Shown: positions 1 to 8,499 of the stretch, piece by piece
Layout: the number at the start of each line of letters is the position of its first letter
Position numbering within the stretch: position 1 is the first letter of the stretch
Source of the DNA: a virus
DNA: 64,000 nucleotides
Reading direction: 5' to 3' (one strand)
IMG/VR virus record: IMGVR_UViG_3300027754_005988
Location: 62,001-126,000 of that record
The notes under the pieces: model-generated
Told to the model about the DNA's origin: nothing
Databases searched by the model: none
What the model saw: the letters and a program-made list of their open reading frames with translations, nothing else
Translations under genes and position numbers: made by a program

Positions 1-464
1 CTTTCCAAGCAATTGTTAACTTTAAAATACCTTCTAGTCGTTCTGAAGATAGTGAGTTTACAAATACAATGATTTGTGTTCAAAAGATTTGGTTAGATAA
101 TATGAATGGAACCGTTGTTAAACATAAAGGTGGTGAGTTCATGTTCTTTAATTCTAGAATTATTGTACATATTGGTGGTATTTTAACACATGGTACTAAA
201 AAATTAACAGCTAAAGCTTTGAATCAAGATTTTCAATATGGAACTGAAGCTAAAATTAGGTGTGAGAAGAACCATGTTACAGGCATTGAAAGAAATGGTA
301 CTATTGCATCAACACCACATGGATATATCAACCCAGATGAGCTAGATGCTTATAAAACACAGAAAAGAAAATTCATACATGATGCATTAAATGTTAGTTA
401 TGATACATCAATTGAATATGGTGAAGAAGATGGAACACTTGAAGGTGATGATATTAGAGAATAG
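1..464 (+). CDS. Probable UvsX/RecA-like recombinase, C-terminal part (5' end outside window)
   Basis: The frame is open from base 3, so the ATG at 69 is internal and the gene begins upstream of the window. The visible part, about 153 residues, resembles the end of a RecA-type core: GGEFMFFNSRIIVHIGG, then a KNHVTG segment and STPHGYI, followed by an acidic tail as in many ssDNA-binding recombinases. A role in strand exchange and recombination-dependent replication is inferred. The setting agrees with this: the next replication genes are a 5'-3' exonuclease and the gp41-type helicase, and in T4 uvsX lies just before 40-41. The Walker A and B motifs are not in the window, so the assignment rests on the C-terminal pattern and on synteny. 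Confidence 0.55.
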   Translation, partial: FQAIVNFKIPSSRSEDSEFTNTMICVQKIWLDNMNGTVVKHKGGEFMFFNSRIIVHIGGILTHGTKKLTAKALNQDFQYGTEAKIRCEKNHVTGIERNGTIASTPHGYINPDELDAYKTQKRKFIHDALNVSYDTSIEYGEEDGTLEGDDIRE

Positions 465-491
465 ATTGTTTAACCCATTAAAAATGGAACT

Positions 492-1529
492 GTGAATAAA
501 AGACCATCACGCAATGGTGAAATAATAGAAAAAAAACAAAATACACTTTTGGTAGACGGAAATGCCCTGTTTAAGACAGGCTTTTTCGGTGCCAAAAGCA
601 TGTATAATTCAGAAGGTAAGCCAATAGGTGGTATTTATCAATTCCTTACAGTTATCCGTAAATTATTAACTGAAGACCTTTATCACAGAGTATATGTATT
701 CTGGGATGGTAACTATAGTGGTAAATTAAGATATGAAATCTATAGTCCATACAAAAGTGGTAGGGGTAAAGACTATAAAAAAGGAACACAACCCACAGAT
801 GAATCAGAGTTACAACAACGTAATAGAGTATGGGATTATTTAGCTGAAATGCACATCAGACAATTAAAACATGAAATCATCGAAAGTGATGATTTAATTG
901 CTTATTATTGTTTAAATAAAAAACATAATGAAAAAATAACTATCGTAACAAACGATAGAGATATGGCACAATTAATAGATGATGAGATACAAATTTATTT
1001 TTGTGACCCAGCAATTAAAAATTATGTTGATAAATCAAATTTTTCTTCGTACTTTTGTTACCATCAAGAAAACGCAGCACTAATTAAAACAATGATTGGT
1101 GATAAAAGCGACACGATAAAAGGTATTAAAGGGTTAGGAGAGAAGAAATTGGTATCACTATTCCCGATGTTAAAAGAAAGTAAATTAACCTTAAACCAAA
1201 TAATAGATGAAGCTAAAAAACAAAAATTAGAAAGAATATCGGAAAAGAAACCTAATCTATTGATATTAGATAATATCATTAATGGTGTCACTGAAGGTGT
1301 TCAAGGTAAAGATATCTATGAAATAAATCATAAATTAGTTAACCTTAAAGAACCAATGATGACAGAAGATGGGATTAAACAATTACATGATTTGATAAAT
1401 GAACCATTAGAAAGAGGCGAATTTAGAAAAATATATGTTATGATGAAAAAAGATGGGTTAAATAAAGAAATGAGTGAATATAGATACGAAGATTTCTTAA
1501 TACCTTTTAAAAGTTTAATAACGAGATAA
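492..1529 (+). CDS. rnh: 5'-3' exonuclease / RNase H (T4 Rnh-like, FEN family)
   Basis: Structure-specific 5' nuclease that would remove RNA primers and flaps during lagging-strand synthesis. The FEN/PIN motifs occur in order: VDGNALF (Asp22), FWDGN (Asp72), ESDDLIAYY (Glu131, Asp133, Asp134), TNDRDMAQL (Asp155, Asp157) and GDKSDTIKGIKGLGEKK (203-219), which holds a metal-binding Asp and the helix-hairpin-helix (H3TH) element. At 345 residues it is close to T4 Rnh in length. The start is GTG at 492. The ATG at 484 is in another frame and soon meets a stop, and the next in-frame ATG (codon 37) would remove the first catalytic Asp. It lies between the UvsX-like gene and the helicase, probably in one transcription unit. 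Confidence 0.9.
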   Translation: MNKRPSRNGEIIEKKQNTLLVDGNALFKTGFFGAKSMYNSEGKPIGGIYQFLTVIRKLLTEDLYHRVYVFWDGNYSGKLRYEIYSPYKSGRGKDYKKGTQPTDESELQQRNRVWDYLAEMHIRQLKHEIIESDDLIAYYCLNKKHNEKITIVTNDRDMAQLIDDEIQIYFCDPAIKNYVDKSNFSSYFCYHQENAALIKTMIGDKSDTIKGIKGLGEKKLVSLFPMLKESKLTLNQIIDEAKKQKLERISEKKPNLLILDNIINGVTEGVQGKDIYEINHKLVNLKEPMMTEDGIKQLHDLINEPLERGEFRKIYVMMKKDGLNKEMSEYRYEDFLIPFKSLITR

Positions 1530-1553
1530 ATAATTAATTTAAAACAATAAAAA

Positions 1554-2048
1554 ATGGCAACATCAGAAACTAAAACAACAGAAGTAACAAACACAAATGA
1601 TTACGCAAAAAAAAATGAAGAAAGATTTGAATTTGTGTTATTTATAAATGACCACATTATATGTCAACGATATCTTAATATCAGAGATTACAATGAAGAT
1701 GCTATAAAATCATTAGAATTAAAAGACCTTGCAGATAGTATCGTAGGTGTTAATAATGGTTCATTTGGTGAAGTAGGTATTATACCTAAACATTTAAAGA
1801 ATAAAGCAATAGAATATTTGTGGAGTAATTATAACCCATATTATACTAAACCTGAAACAACAACTGATAAAATTGATAACTTTCAATTTGAAGTTAGAGT
1901 TGATAAAAAAGTGGTTTTAAGTTCTGGTTTTTCAGGTAATTTATTTCCTCCAAGAGTTAGATATGCTGTGGATATCAAAGAAATTATACCGTCTATTATG
2001 AGTGAGATTAGATATTATTTGAGTCAAAAAAATTATACTATTGTATAG
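1554..2048 (+). CDS. Conserved hypothetical protein, 164 residues
   Basis: I do not recognise a family. After a Thr/Glu/Asn-rich, probably disordered first 20 residues the protein reads as a compact alpha/beta domain. It begins with ERFEFVLFINDHIICQRYFN-like strands (residues 23-42) and contains a second related stretch, NFQFEVRVDKKVVLSSGFSG, near residues 108-127. The two halves therefore look like a weak internal duplication of a strand-turn-strand unit. It follows the exonuclease by 24 bases and precedes the helicase, so a role in DNA metabolism is possible, but only its position supports that. Confidence 0.7.
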   Translation: MATSETKTTEVTNTNDYAKKNEERFEFVLFINDHIICQRYLNIRDYNEDAIKSLELKDLADSIVGVNNGSFGEVGIIPKHLKNKAIEYLWSNYNPYYTKPETTTDKIDNFQFEVRVDKKVVLSSGFSGNLFPPRVRYAVDIKEIIPSIMSEIRYYLSQKNYTIV

Positions 2049-2068
2049 TATAAGTTATCACTTTAATA

Positions 2069-2075
2069 TATTTAT
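2069..2075 (+). promoter_or_regulatory. TATTTAT box (putative phage late-type promoter)
   Basis: TATATTTATT (2067-2076) lies 34 bases before the helicase start in a 61-base gap. There is no TTG 19-20 bases upstream, unlike the host-type promoters in this window. It is the only TATTTAT box that precedes a replication gene, so it is among the weaker members of the set. Confidence 0.3.
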
Positions 2076-2109
2076 TAATACAGTAGTTTTAAAATTTAAA
2101 AACAAATAG

Positions 2110-3513
2110 ATGGCAAAAATAGACAAGGATACATTAGGATATTTAGGGATGGAGTACCAATTAAGATTATTGGCACAAATATTAACAGATAAAAGATTTG
2201 CTAACTCAATAATTGATATTGTTGACCCAAATTATTTTGAAGAACAATACTTAAGAATAATAGCCGCCACTATTAAAGATGCAAAAAATAAATCAGATAT
2301 AATACCAGATTTTGGTAGTATTGAGTTTAGATTGTTAGAAGAAATAAGCGATGTACAACAAAGGAAGTTTGTACTCGCTCAACTTCGCAAGATTAAAGAA
2401 GCTAATTTAAACGATACTGAAAAGATTCAAGAGATTGCCATGACTTTTTGTAAACAACAAGAGTTAAAGAAGTCAATAAAAGAAATACAAAAAATTATTG
2501 ACAAGGGTAATTTAGAGGATTATGAGAAATGTGAATCCATCCTTAGAAAAGCACTAGAACATGGTGATAACAAAGATGATGGTATGGATATCTTTGAAAG
2601 TATTAACACAGTATTAGATGAAGATTTTAGAAAACCTATTAAAACAGGTATCAAAGGTCTTGATGAAATAATGGATGGTGGGCTATCAAAAGGTGAATTG
2701 GCGGTTATATTAGCGCCATTTGGCGTTGGAAAAACCACAATGATGACTAAAATAGCTAATACAGCTATGCTTGATGGTCATAAAGTGTTACAAATATTTT
2801 TTGAAGATATGCCAAAAGTTATTCAAAGAAAACATTTAGCTTGTTGGTCTGGATATGATTTAAATAGTTTATCTTTACACAAAGATGAATTAATGCAAAT
2901 GTGTAAAGATATGGAAAATGGCACTAAAGGTAATAGCGGTGTTTTAAGGCTTAAAAAATTCCCAAGTGATGGAACAACAATACCTGTGATTAAACAATAC
3001 ATTAGAAAGCAAATTGCTGGTGGTTTTAGACCAGATATTATATTGTTAGACTATATTGATTGTGTTCAACCATCAAAACACCATGATGATGCTAATGTTG
3101 GAGAAGGTGCAGTTATGAGACAATTTGAAACAATGTTATCAGAATTAGATTTGGCTGGATGGACAGCTGTTCAAGGTAATAGAAGTTCAATATCTGCTGA
3201 AGTTGTTGAAGCCAATCAAATGGGTGGTTCAATTAAAAAAGGACAAATTGGTCACTTTATTGTTTCTATTGCTAAAACACTTGAACAAAAAGAAGAAGGT
3301 ACTGCAACACTTGCAATTCTTAAATCTAGATTTGGTAAAGATGGGGTTATATTCCCTAACGTAATTTTTGACAATGCTAGAATACAAATAGAGATGGGTC
3401 AGAATCAAACAGGTGGCAGTACAAGAAAAGAACACAAAAAAGATACTGATAATAGTAACCAAGAACGCCTTAATGCATTATTTGATGCAAGGAAAAAAGC
3501 AACAAACAATTAA
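2110..3513 (+). CDS. 41: Replicative DNA helicase (T4 gp41 / DnaB-like)
   Basis: Hexameric 5'-3' helicase expected to unwind the replication fork together with the primase encoded at 33107-34063. The N-terminal about 150 residues are helical like the DnaB/gp41 N domain. The RecA-like motor begins at TGIKGLDEIMDGGLSKGE. It has Walker A at about residues 202-210 (APFGVGKTT) and a Walker B-like run PDIILLDYIDCV near 305-316. An arginine-bearing segment, AILKSRFGKDG, occurs near 400. The last 40 residues are polar and probably disordered. Length (467) fits T4 gp41 (475). nrdB follows after 12 bases, suggesting one operon of replication and nucleotide-supply genes. Confidence 0.9.
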   Translation: MAKIDKDTLGYLGMEYQLRLLAQILTDKRFANSIIDIVDPNYFEEQYLRIIAATIKDAKNKSDIIPDFGSIEFRLLEEISDVQQRKFVLAQLRKIKEANLNDTEKIQEIAMTFCKQQELKKSIKEIQKIIDKGNLEDYEKCESILRKALEHGDNKDDGMDIFESINTVLDEDFRKPIKTGIKGLDEIMDGGLSKGELAVILAPFGVGKTTMMTKIANTAMLDGHKVLQIFFEDMPKVIQRKHLACWSGYDLNSLSLHKDELMQMCKDMENGTKGNSGVLRLKKFPSDGTTIPVIKQYIRKQIAGGFRPDIILLDYIDCVQPSKHHDDANVGEGAVMRQFETMLSELDLAGWTAVQGNRSSISAEVVEANQMGGSIKKGQIGHFIVSIAKTLEQKEEGTATLAILKSRFGKDGVIFPNVIFDNARIQIEMGQNQTGGSTRKEHKKDTDNSNQERLNALFDARKKATNN

Positions 3514-3525
3514 TAATAAAATAAA

Positions 3526-4479
3526 ATGACAGAACCAATTTTAAAAAGCAATCCAGACAGATTTGTGTTATTTCCAATAGTACATCAAGATTTATGGGAT
3601 TATTATGAAACAGAGTTAGATGCAATGTGGACAGTTAAGGAAATTGACTTATCAAAAGACATTGACCATTGGAATAATAAATTAACAGATAATGAAAGAT
3701 TCTTCATTAAAAACGTATTAGCTTTTTTTGCAGCATCTGACGGTATTGTTAATGAAAATCTAGCGGAGAACTTTTTAAAAGAAGTTCAGTATACAGAAGC
3801 TAAATTCTTTTATGGTTTCCAAGTAATGATGGAAAATATACATAGTCATATGTATTCATTACTTATCGATACATACATAAAAGACGTTGAAGAACGCAAG
3901 AAATGTTTTAAAGCGATAGAATATATGCCACCAGTAAAGAAAAAGGCTGAGTGGGCTTTAAAATGGATTGAATCTAAATCATTTGCTGAAAGGCTTGTTG
4001 CATTTGCAGCTGTTGAAGGTGTTTTCTTTTCTGGTTCATTCTGTAGTATATTTTATTTGAAATCTAGAGGGTTAATGCCAGGGTTATGTGATACCAATGC
4101 ATTTATATCAAGAGATGAAGCTTTACATTGTGATTTTGCAATTCATTTATTTAATAATCATATTATAAATAAACCATCAAAGGATAGAATTCGTGAAATA
4201 CTGTTATCTGCATTAGATATCGAAAAAGAGTTTATTACTGAATCATTACCAGTATCTCTTATTGGCATGAATTCTGATTTAATGAAACAATATTTAGAAT
4301 TTGTCGTTGATGGTTTATTATCACAATTTAATTGTGAAAAAGAGTTCAATTCAAAGAACCCATTTGAGTTTATGAATCAAATAGCATTAAAAACAAAACA
4401 AAACTTTTTTGAGGGCCGTTCAACAGAATATAAATCAGCAGACTTAAGTGGTCCAATATCATTTGATGAAGAAATCTAA
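3526..4479 (+). CDS. nrdB: Ribonucleotide reductase class Ia, beta subunit NrdB
   Basis: Holds the di-iron/tyrosyl radical cofactor used by NrdA to make deoxyribonucleotides. Visible ligands and radical site: MENIHSHMY gives Glu103, His106 and Tyr110, corresponding to E115/H118/Y122 of E. coli Nrd[12 protein letters not shown] and [14 protein letters not shown] supply the later Glu and Glu/His ligands. At 317 residues it is slightly shorter than E. coli NrdB. It is directly followed by nrdA (12-base gap), so the subunits are probably co-translated. No intein or truncation is seen in this subunit. Confidence 0.96.
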   Translation: MTEPILKSNPDRFVLFPIVHQDLWDYYETELDAMWTVKEIDLSKDIDHWNNKLTDNERFFIKNVLAFFAASDGIVNENLAENFLKEVQYTEAKFFYGFQVMMENIHSHMYSLLIDTYIKDVEERKKCFKAIEYMPPVKKKAEWALKWIESKSFAERLVAFAAVEGVFFSGSFCSIFYLKSRGLMPGLCDTNAFISRDEALHCDFAIHLFNNHIINKPSKDRIREILLSALDIEKEFITESLPVSLIGMNSDLMKQYLEFVVDGLLSQFNCEKEFNSKNPFEFMNQIALKTKQNFFEGRSTEYKSADLSGPISFDEEI

Positions 4480-4491
4480 AAATTTAAAAAT

Positions 4492-7400
4492 ATGCAAGTA
4501 ATAAAAAGAAACGGAAATAAAATAGATTTTAATCCTAGTAGAATACTTACTAGGATTAAAAAACAAGCTGAAGGGTTAAAAGTTAATGCTGATGAAGTGT
4601 TTATTAAAGTAACACAAGGTTTGGCTGATAATATGACTACTAACCAATTAGATGATTTGATTTCAGTAGTTGCTGAATCATTGGCTATGAATCACCCAGA
4701 TTATTCTAAATTAGCGGCTAACATAGCAATTAGTAAGTTACATAAAGAAACTGAAGATAGTTTTATAAAAGCTACTAAAAAAATGTACAATAATGGTTTG
4801 TTAAGTGAAACATATTATAATAAAGTTAAAGAAAATATAGACATTATAGAATCTATTATTGATTATAGTAGAGATTATCAATTTGATTATTTTGGGTGGT
4901 GTTCATTAAAAGATATCTATCTATTGAAATTATCTAATGGTATGATAGTAGAAAGACCGCAACATATGTATATTAGAGTTGCGTTAATGATTACTAATAA
5001 TGAAGCAGACTTTAAAGAAAAATATAATGATTTAAGTAATCAAAAAGAAAGCCCAGCAACACCTATTAAAATTAATATTGGTACTAAAATTGGACAAATA
5101 GCTTCATGTTTTGATGAAAATACTGAAGTATATATTCATAATAAAGGTTTAATACCAATAAAAGATGTTAAAGTTGGTGATAAAACAATAACACATAAAA
5201 ATAATTTAAAAAATATTACTAATGTTTGGGTTAATGACGTAAACGATAGAGAAGTTGTTACATTTAAAACTTATAGAAGTAGACCAATAACTTGTACATC
5301 TAACCATGAATTTTATTCAATATCTAACGAACAATTAAAATGGGGTTTAAAACCAAGTTTTAATTCTATTGAATATTTAAGAGAAGGTGATTACATTAAA
5401 TTAGGTTATAATGTTGGTGAAACATCTGTTGAAGTAATTGATTTATTTAATATTTTAAAAGATGTTGATGGATATGAATTAACATGTGATAATGAATATA
5501 TTTATGGTGTTAAAAAATGGGAACAAACCGTTCATAATGTAAAAGATACAGTTGTAAATCATAAAAATTTAGATAAAATTAAAAGATTTTTGATAATTGA
5601 TGGTGATATGGCTAAATTTATTGGGCATTGGTATGGTGATGGTACGTTACTTAAACGAAATGGTAATATTAGAGGTATTTCTTTAGTAGCACATACGAAA
5701 CAAAAAGGTATTTGTGAATTTATAAGAAATATTATTACTAATAATATTGGATTACATTTTACTGATTATCTAAATAAACACAATAAAAATGATAGTGAAT
5801 GGTATAGTTTTTCAATAAACAATAATTTATTAGGGTTATGTTTTGAAAAACTATTTGGTAGTTATTTTGATGGTAAAAAAATAAATTCCTTTATGTATGA
5901 TTGGGATAAAAACTTAGTTGATAATTTTTTAATAGGGTTAATAAATTCTGATGGATGTGTCACCAATAAATTAGATGTTAATTTATCCATGAAAAATTTA
6001 GATTTAATAAAAAATCTTTCTATTATTTTAAAAAAACATGGGTATAATACTGGTTATTCAATGACTAAAAAAGGTCTATACCGATTAGATTTAGGTAAAA
6101 ATTTAGATTTAATAAAAATGGTTACCAAACATTATAATGACGATAGGTTAACTAGAGATTATAAATTAGTGAATAGTAGAAAATATGTTATTAAAATTAA
6201 CGGTGAAACATATTCTCAAATTATTAGTAAATCAATTATAAGTTATAATAAAACTAAAGTTTATAATTTGGAAGTAGAAGATGACCATTCATACAACGTT
6301 GAAGGTATTATAGCTAAAAATTGTAATTTGTCTATTATTCCTGATGATTCAACAGAAGGATTACTTAATATGCTTGGTAGAATATCTGTATCTTCTTCAA
6401 AAGCTGAAGGTATTGGTCTTGCTATATCAAACATTCGTTCTAAAGAAAGTAATGTTGGTAATTCAGATGGTAAAGCTGGTGGTATTTTAAAATACTTGAA
6501 AGTTGTTAATGAAGCATTAAGATATTGGAACCAAAGAGGTAAAAGACCAGGTTCATGTGCTGTTTATATCGAACCATGGCATAAAGATATTTATGATGTT
6601 TTAGATATTAGAAAGAAAACTGGTGATGAAACACTTAGAGCACGTGATTTGTTTTCAGCGCTATGGGTTCCAAATAACTTTATGAAAGCCGTTGAAACAA
6701 ATAGTGATTGGTATTTATTCTGTCCACACGATATTAAAAAAGCTGGTTTAAAACCATTTTATGAAATATATGGTGAAGAATATGAAACAGAATATAATAA
6801 AGCAGTAGAATTAGGTATTGGTACTAAAATTAAAGCACATGATTTATGGATAAAAATCATTGAATCACAAATTGAAAGCGGTATGCCATATATGTGTTTC
6901 AAAGACCACGCTAATGAAAAATCTAATCAAAAGAATTTTGGGGTTATTCATTCTAGTAATCTTTGTTCAGAAATTATGGAAGTGACTGATAGTCAGACAA
7001 CTGCAATATGTACACTTACATCAATACCAGTTCAAAAATTTGTTACGGATGGTAAATATGATTTTAATGAATTAGGCAGGGTTAGTCGTTCAATTACTAA
7101 ATCACTTAATATAGCTGTTGATGTTAATGAGTATTCAACTGTAGAGGGTAGAAAAGGTGGTTTAGAGCAAAGAGCATTAGGTATAGGCATTCAAGGTCTT
7201 GCTGATGTGTATGCTATTCTTAAATTAGCGTTTACATCACAGGAATCTAGAAAGTTAAATAAAGAGATATTTGAGACGATTTATTTTAATGCTTTAAGAC
7301 AATCATGTGATTTGGCTAAAGAAACTGGTTTAACTTATGACCATTATGAAGGTTCTCCAATTTCAAAGGGTATTTTTCAATGGGAAATGTGGGGATTAAA

Positions 7401-8019
7401 AGAAGAGGATTTAAGTGGTATGTATGATTGGAAACAATTAAGAGAAGATATCTTATTATATGGTGTTAGAAACTCTCTTGTTACAACATGTCCACCAACA
7501 GCTAGTTCGGCTCGTGTAATAGGTTCTAATGAAGCGTTTGAACCATTTACATCTAACTTATATGTTCGTAAGGTAACTGGTGGTGAATTTGCTATGGTAA
7601 ATAAACATTTGGTTAGAGATTTAGAAGAATTAGGATTATGGAATAGAGAAATTCTTAATGAATTGATTAAATATGAGGGTAGCCTTCAAAAAATACCAGT
7701 GATACCACAAGATATTAAAGATAGATATAGAACGGTATGGGAGATATCTCAAAAATCACTTATTGAAATGTCAGCAGACAGGGGTCCATTTATTGACCAA
7801 TCACAAAGTCTTAATATCTTTTTTGACACACCAACTGTTGCAAAATTAACAACAGCTCACACATTAGGGTGGAGGTTAGGGTTAAAGACTGGTCAATATT
7901 ACTTAAGGAGTCAACCAGTTGAAAATAAAGCAAAACATTTAGCTATTGATATGGTAAAACAAAACAAACCAGAAAAACCAATAGATAGTCAATTTGAATG
8001 CTTTGGATGTTCAAGTTAA
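4492..8019 (+). CDS. nrdA: Ribonucleotide reductase class Ia, alpha subunit NrdA, interrupted by an intein
   Basis: The catalytic subunit, which reduces NDPs to dNDPs. Residues 1-90 form an ATP-cone allosteric domain beginning MQVIKRNGNKIDF. The extein sequence GQIAS is followed by an intein (residues 206-610) and resumes at CNLSIIPDDS, where the first Cys is the equivalent of E. coli Cys225. The radical-site motif SNLCSEI, the redox Cys of AICTLTSI, the Tyr pair in GQYYLRSQ and the C-terminal CFGCSS thiols are all present. Removing 405 intein residues leaves about 770, the usual class Ia length, so the spliced enzyme should be complete. A rho-independent terminator follows. Confidence 0.95.
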   Translation: MQVIKRNGNKIDFNPSRILTRIKKQAEGLKVNADEVFIKVTQGLADNMTTNQLDDLISVVAESLAMNHPDYSKLAANIAISKLHKETEDSFIKATKKMYNNGLLSETYYNKVKENIDIIESIIDYSRDYQFDYFGWCSLKDIYLLKLSNGMIVERPQHMYIRVALMITNNEADFKEKYNDLSNQKESPATPIKINIGTKIGQIASCFDENTEVYIHNKGLIPIKDVKVGDKTITHKNNLKNITNVWVNDVNDREVVTFKTYRSRPITCTSNHEFYSISNEQLKWGLKPSFNSIEYLREGDYIKLGYNVGETSVEVIDLFNILKDVDGYELTCDNEYIYGVKKWEQTVHNVKDTVVNHKNLDKIKRFLIIDGDMAKFIGHWYGDGTLLKRNGNIRGISLVAHTKQKGICEFIRNIITNNIGLHFTDYLNKHNKNDSEWYSFSINNNLLGLCFEKLFGSYFDGKKINSFMYDWDKNLVDNFLIGLINSDGCVTNKLDVNLSMKNLDLIKNLSIILKKHGYNTGYSMTKKGLYRLDLGKNLDLIKMVTKHYNDDRLTRDYKLVNSRKYVIKINGETYSQIISKSIISYNKTKVYNLEVEDDHSYNVEGIIAKNCNLSIIPDDSTEGLLNMLGRISVSSSKAEGIGLAISNIRSKESNVGNSDGKAGGILKYLKVVNEALRYWNQRGKRPGSCAVYIEPWHKDIYDVLDIRKKTGDETLRARDLFSALWVPNNFMKAVETNSDWYLFCPHDIKKAGLKPFYEIYGEEYETEYNKAVELGIGTKIKAHDLWIKIIESQIESGMPYMCFKDHANEKSNQKNFGVIHSSNLCSEIMEVTDSQTTAICTLTSIPVQKFVTDGKYDFNELGRVSRSITKSLNIAVDVNEYSTVEGRKGGLEQRALGIGIQGLADVYAILKLAFTSQESRKLNKEIFETIYFNALRQSCDLAKETGLTYDHYEGSPISKGIFQWEMWGLKEEDLSGMYDWKQLREDILLYGVRNSLVTTCPPTASSARVIGSNEAFEPFTSNLYVRKVTGGEFAMVNKHLVRDLEELGLWNREILNELIKYEGSLQKIPVIPQDIKDRYRTVWEISQKSLIEMSADRGPFIDQSQSLNIFFDTPTVAKLTTAHTLGWRLGLKTGQYYLRSQPVENKAKHLAIDMVKQNKPEKPIDSQFECFGCSS
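5107..6321 (+). mobile_element. Intein with LAGLIDADG homing endonuclease inside NrdA
   Basis: The insert (NrdA residues 206-610) starts with Cys1 in CFDENTEVYIHNKGLIPIKD, a typical splicing block A. It has a block B-like TSNHEFYS (Thr and His) and ends VEDDHSYNVEGIIAKN before Cys+1. The terminal Asn and the +1 Cys are intact; the penultimate residue is Lys rather than the common His. Two DOD endonuclease motifs are visible, FIGHWYGDGTL and FLIGLINSDGC, each keeping an acidic residue. Both splicing and homing therefore look functional. The insertion site is the active-site cysteine codon, a highly conserved target. Confidence 0.93.
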
Positions 8020-8024
8020 AATAA

Positions 8025-8050
8025 AAAGGTCCTTTAAGGGCCTTTTTTTT
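8025..8050 (+). terminator. Rho-independent terminator after nrdA
   Basis: An 8-bp stem (AAAGGTCC with GGGCCTTT, one G-T pair), a loop of TTTAA and a run of T. It separates the nucleotide-metabolism unit from the tail genes. Confidence 0.85.
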
Positions 8051-8087
8051 ATTTAACACATTTACTTATAAAAAATAAATATTATAA

Positions 8088-8094
8088 TATTTAT
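8088..8094 (+). promoter_or_regulatory. TATTTAT box before the gp25-like gene
   Basis: AATATTTATTAAAAA lies 18 bases before the start codon and just after the nrdA terminator, so a new transcript must begin here. There is no TTG at the spacing used by the host-type promoters. Confidence 0.5.
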
Positions 8095-8112
8095 TAAAAA
8101 AGAAACTAAACA

Positions 8113-8499
8113 ATGGCTGAAGGACGTTATATAAACATAAATTACCCATTTAGGAATAGTCCAAATGGATTTTTCTTAGAAATGAATTCTGATGACAATT
8201 CAGCTATTAAAGCTGACCTTGTACATTTAATACTAACAAGAAAAGGTCAAAGACTTTATTTACCAGACTTTGGCACTGATTTAGTTAAATTCATATTTGA
8301 CCAAAATGATGACATCACATTAAGTTTAGTTAAAGAAGAAATAAAAACAGTTGTTAAAAAATACTTACCAAATCTAACGATAACAAATTTAACAGTTACT
8401 TATTCAGATGAAAGTGAATATGCTGCTGTTATTACTATAGAATATATAGTAACTGAAGGAGCATTTCAAACAAGTGACTCTGTAGTTATTAATCTTTAA
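8113..8499 (+). CDS. 25: Baseplate wedge protein gp25-like (GPW/gp25 family)
   Basis: A small baseplate wedge component that in contractile tails links the inner baseplate to the sheath. The 128-residue protein has the family pattern: NSDDNSAIKADLVHLILTRKGQRLYLPDFG, in which the LLT..G.R...PdfG core is clear, then VKEEIKTVVKKYLPNLTI and a C-terminal strand pair. The length matches T4 gp25 (132). It opens the tail block. Its stop codon overlaps the stop of the antisense homing endonuclease by three bases. Confidence 0.88.
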   Translation: MAEGRYININYPFRNSPNGFFLEMNSDDNSAIKADLVHLILTRKGQRLYLPDFGTDLVKFIFDQNDDITLSLVKEEIKTVVKKYLPNLTITNLTVTYSDESEYAAVITIEYIVTEGAFQTSDSVVINL

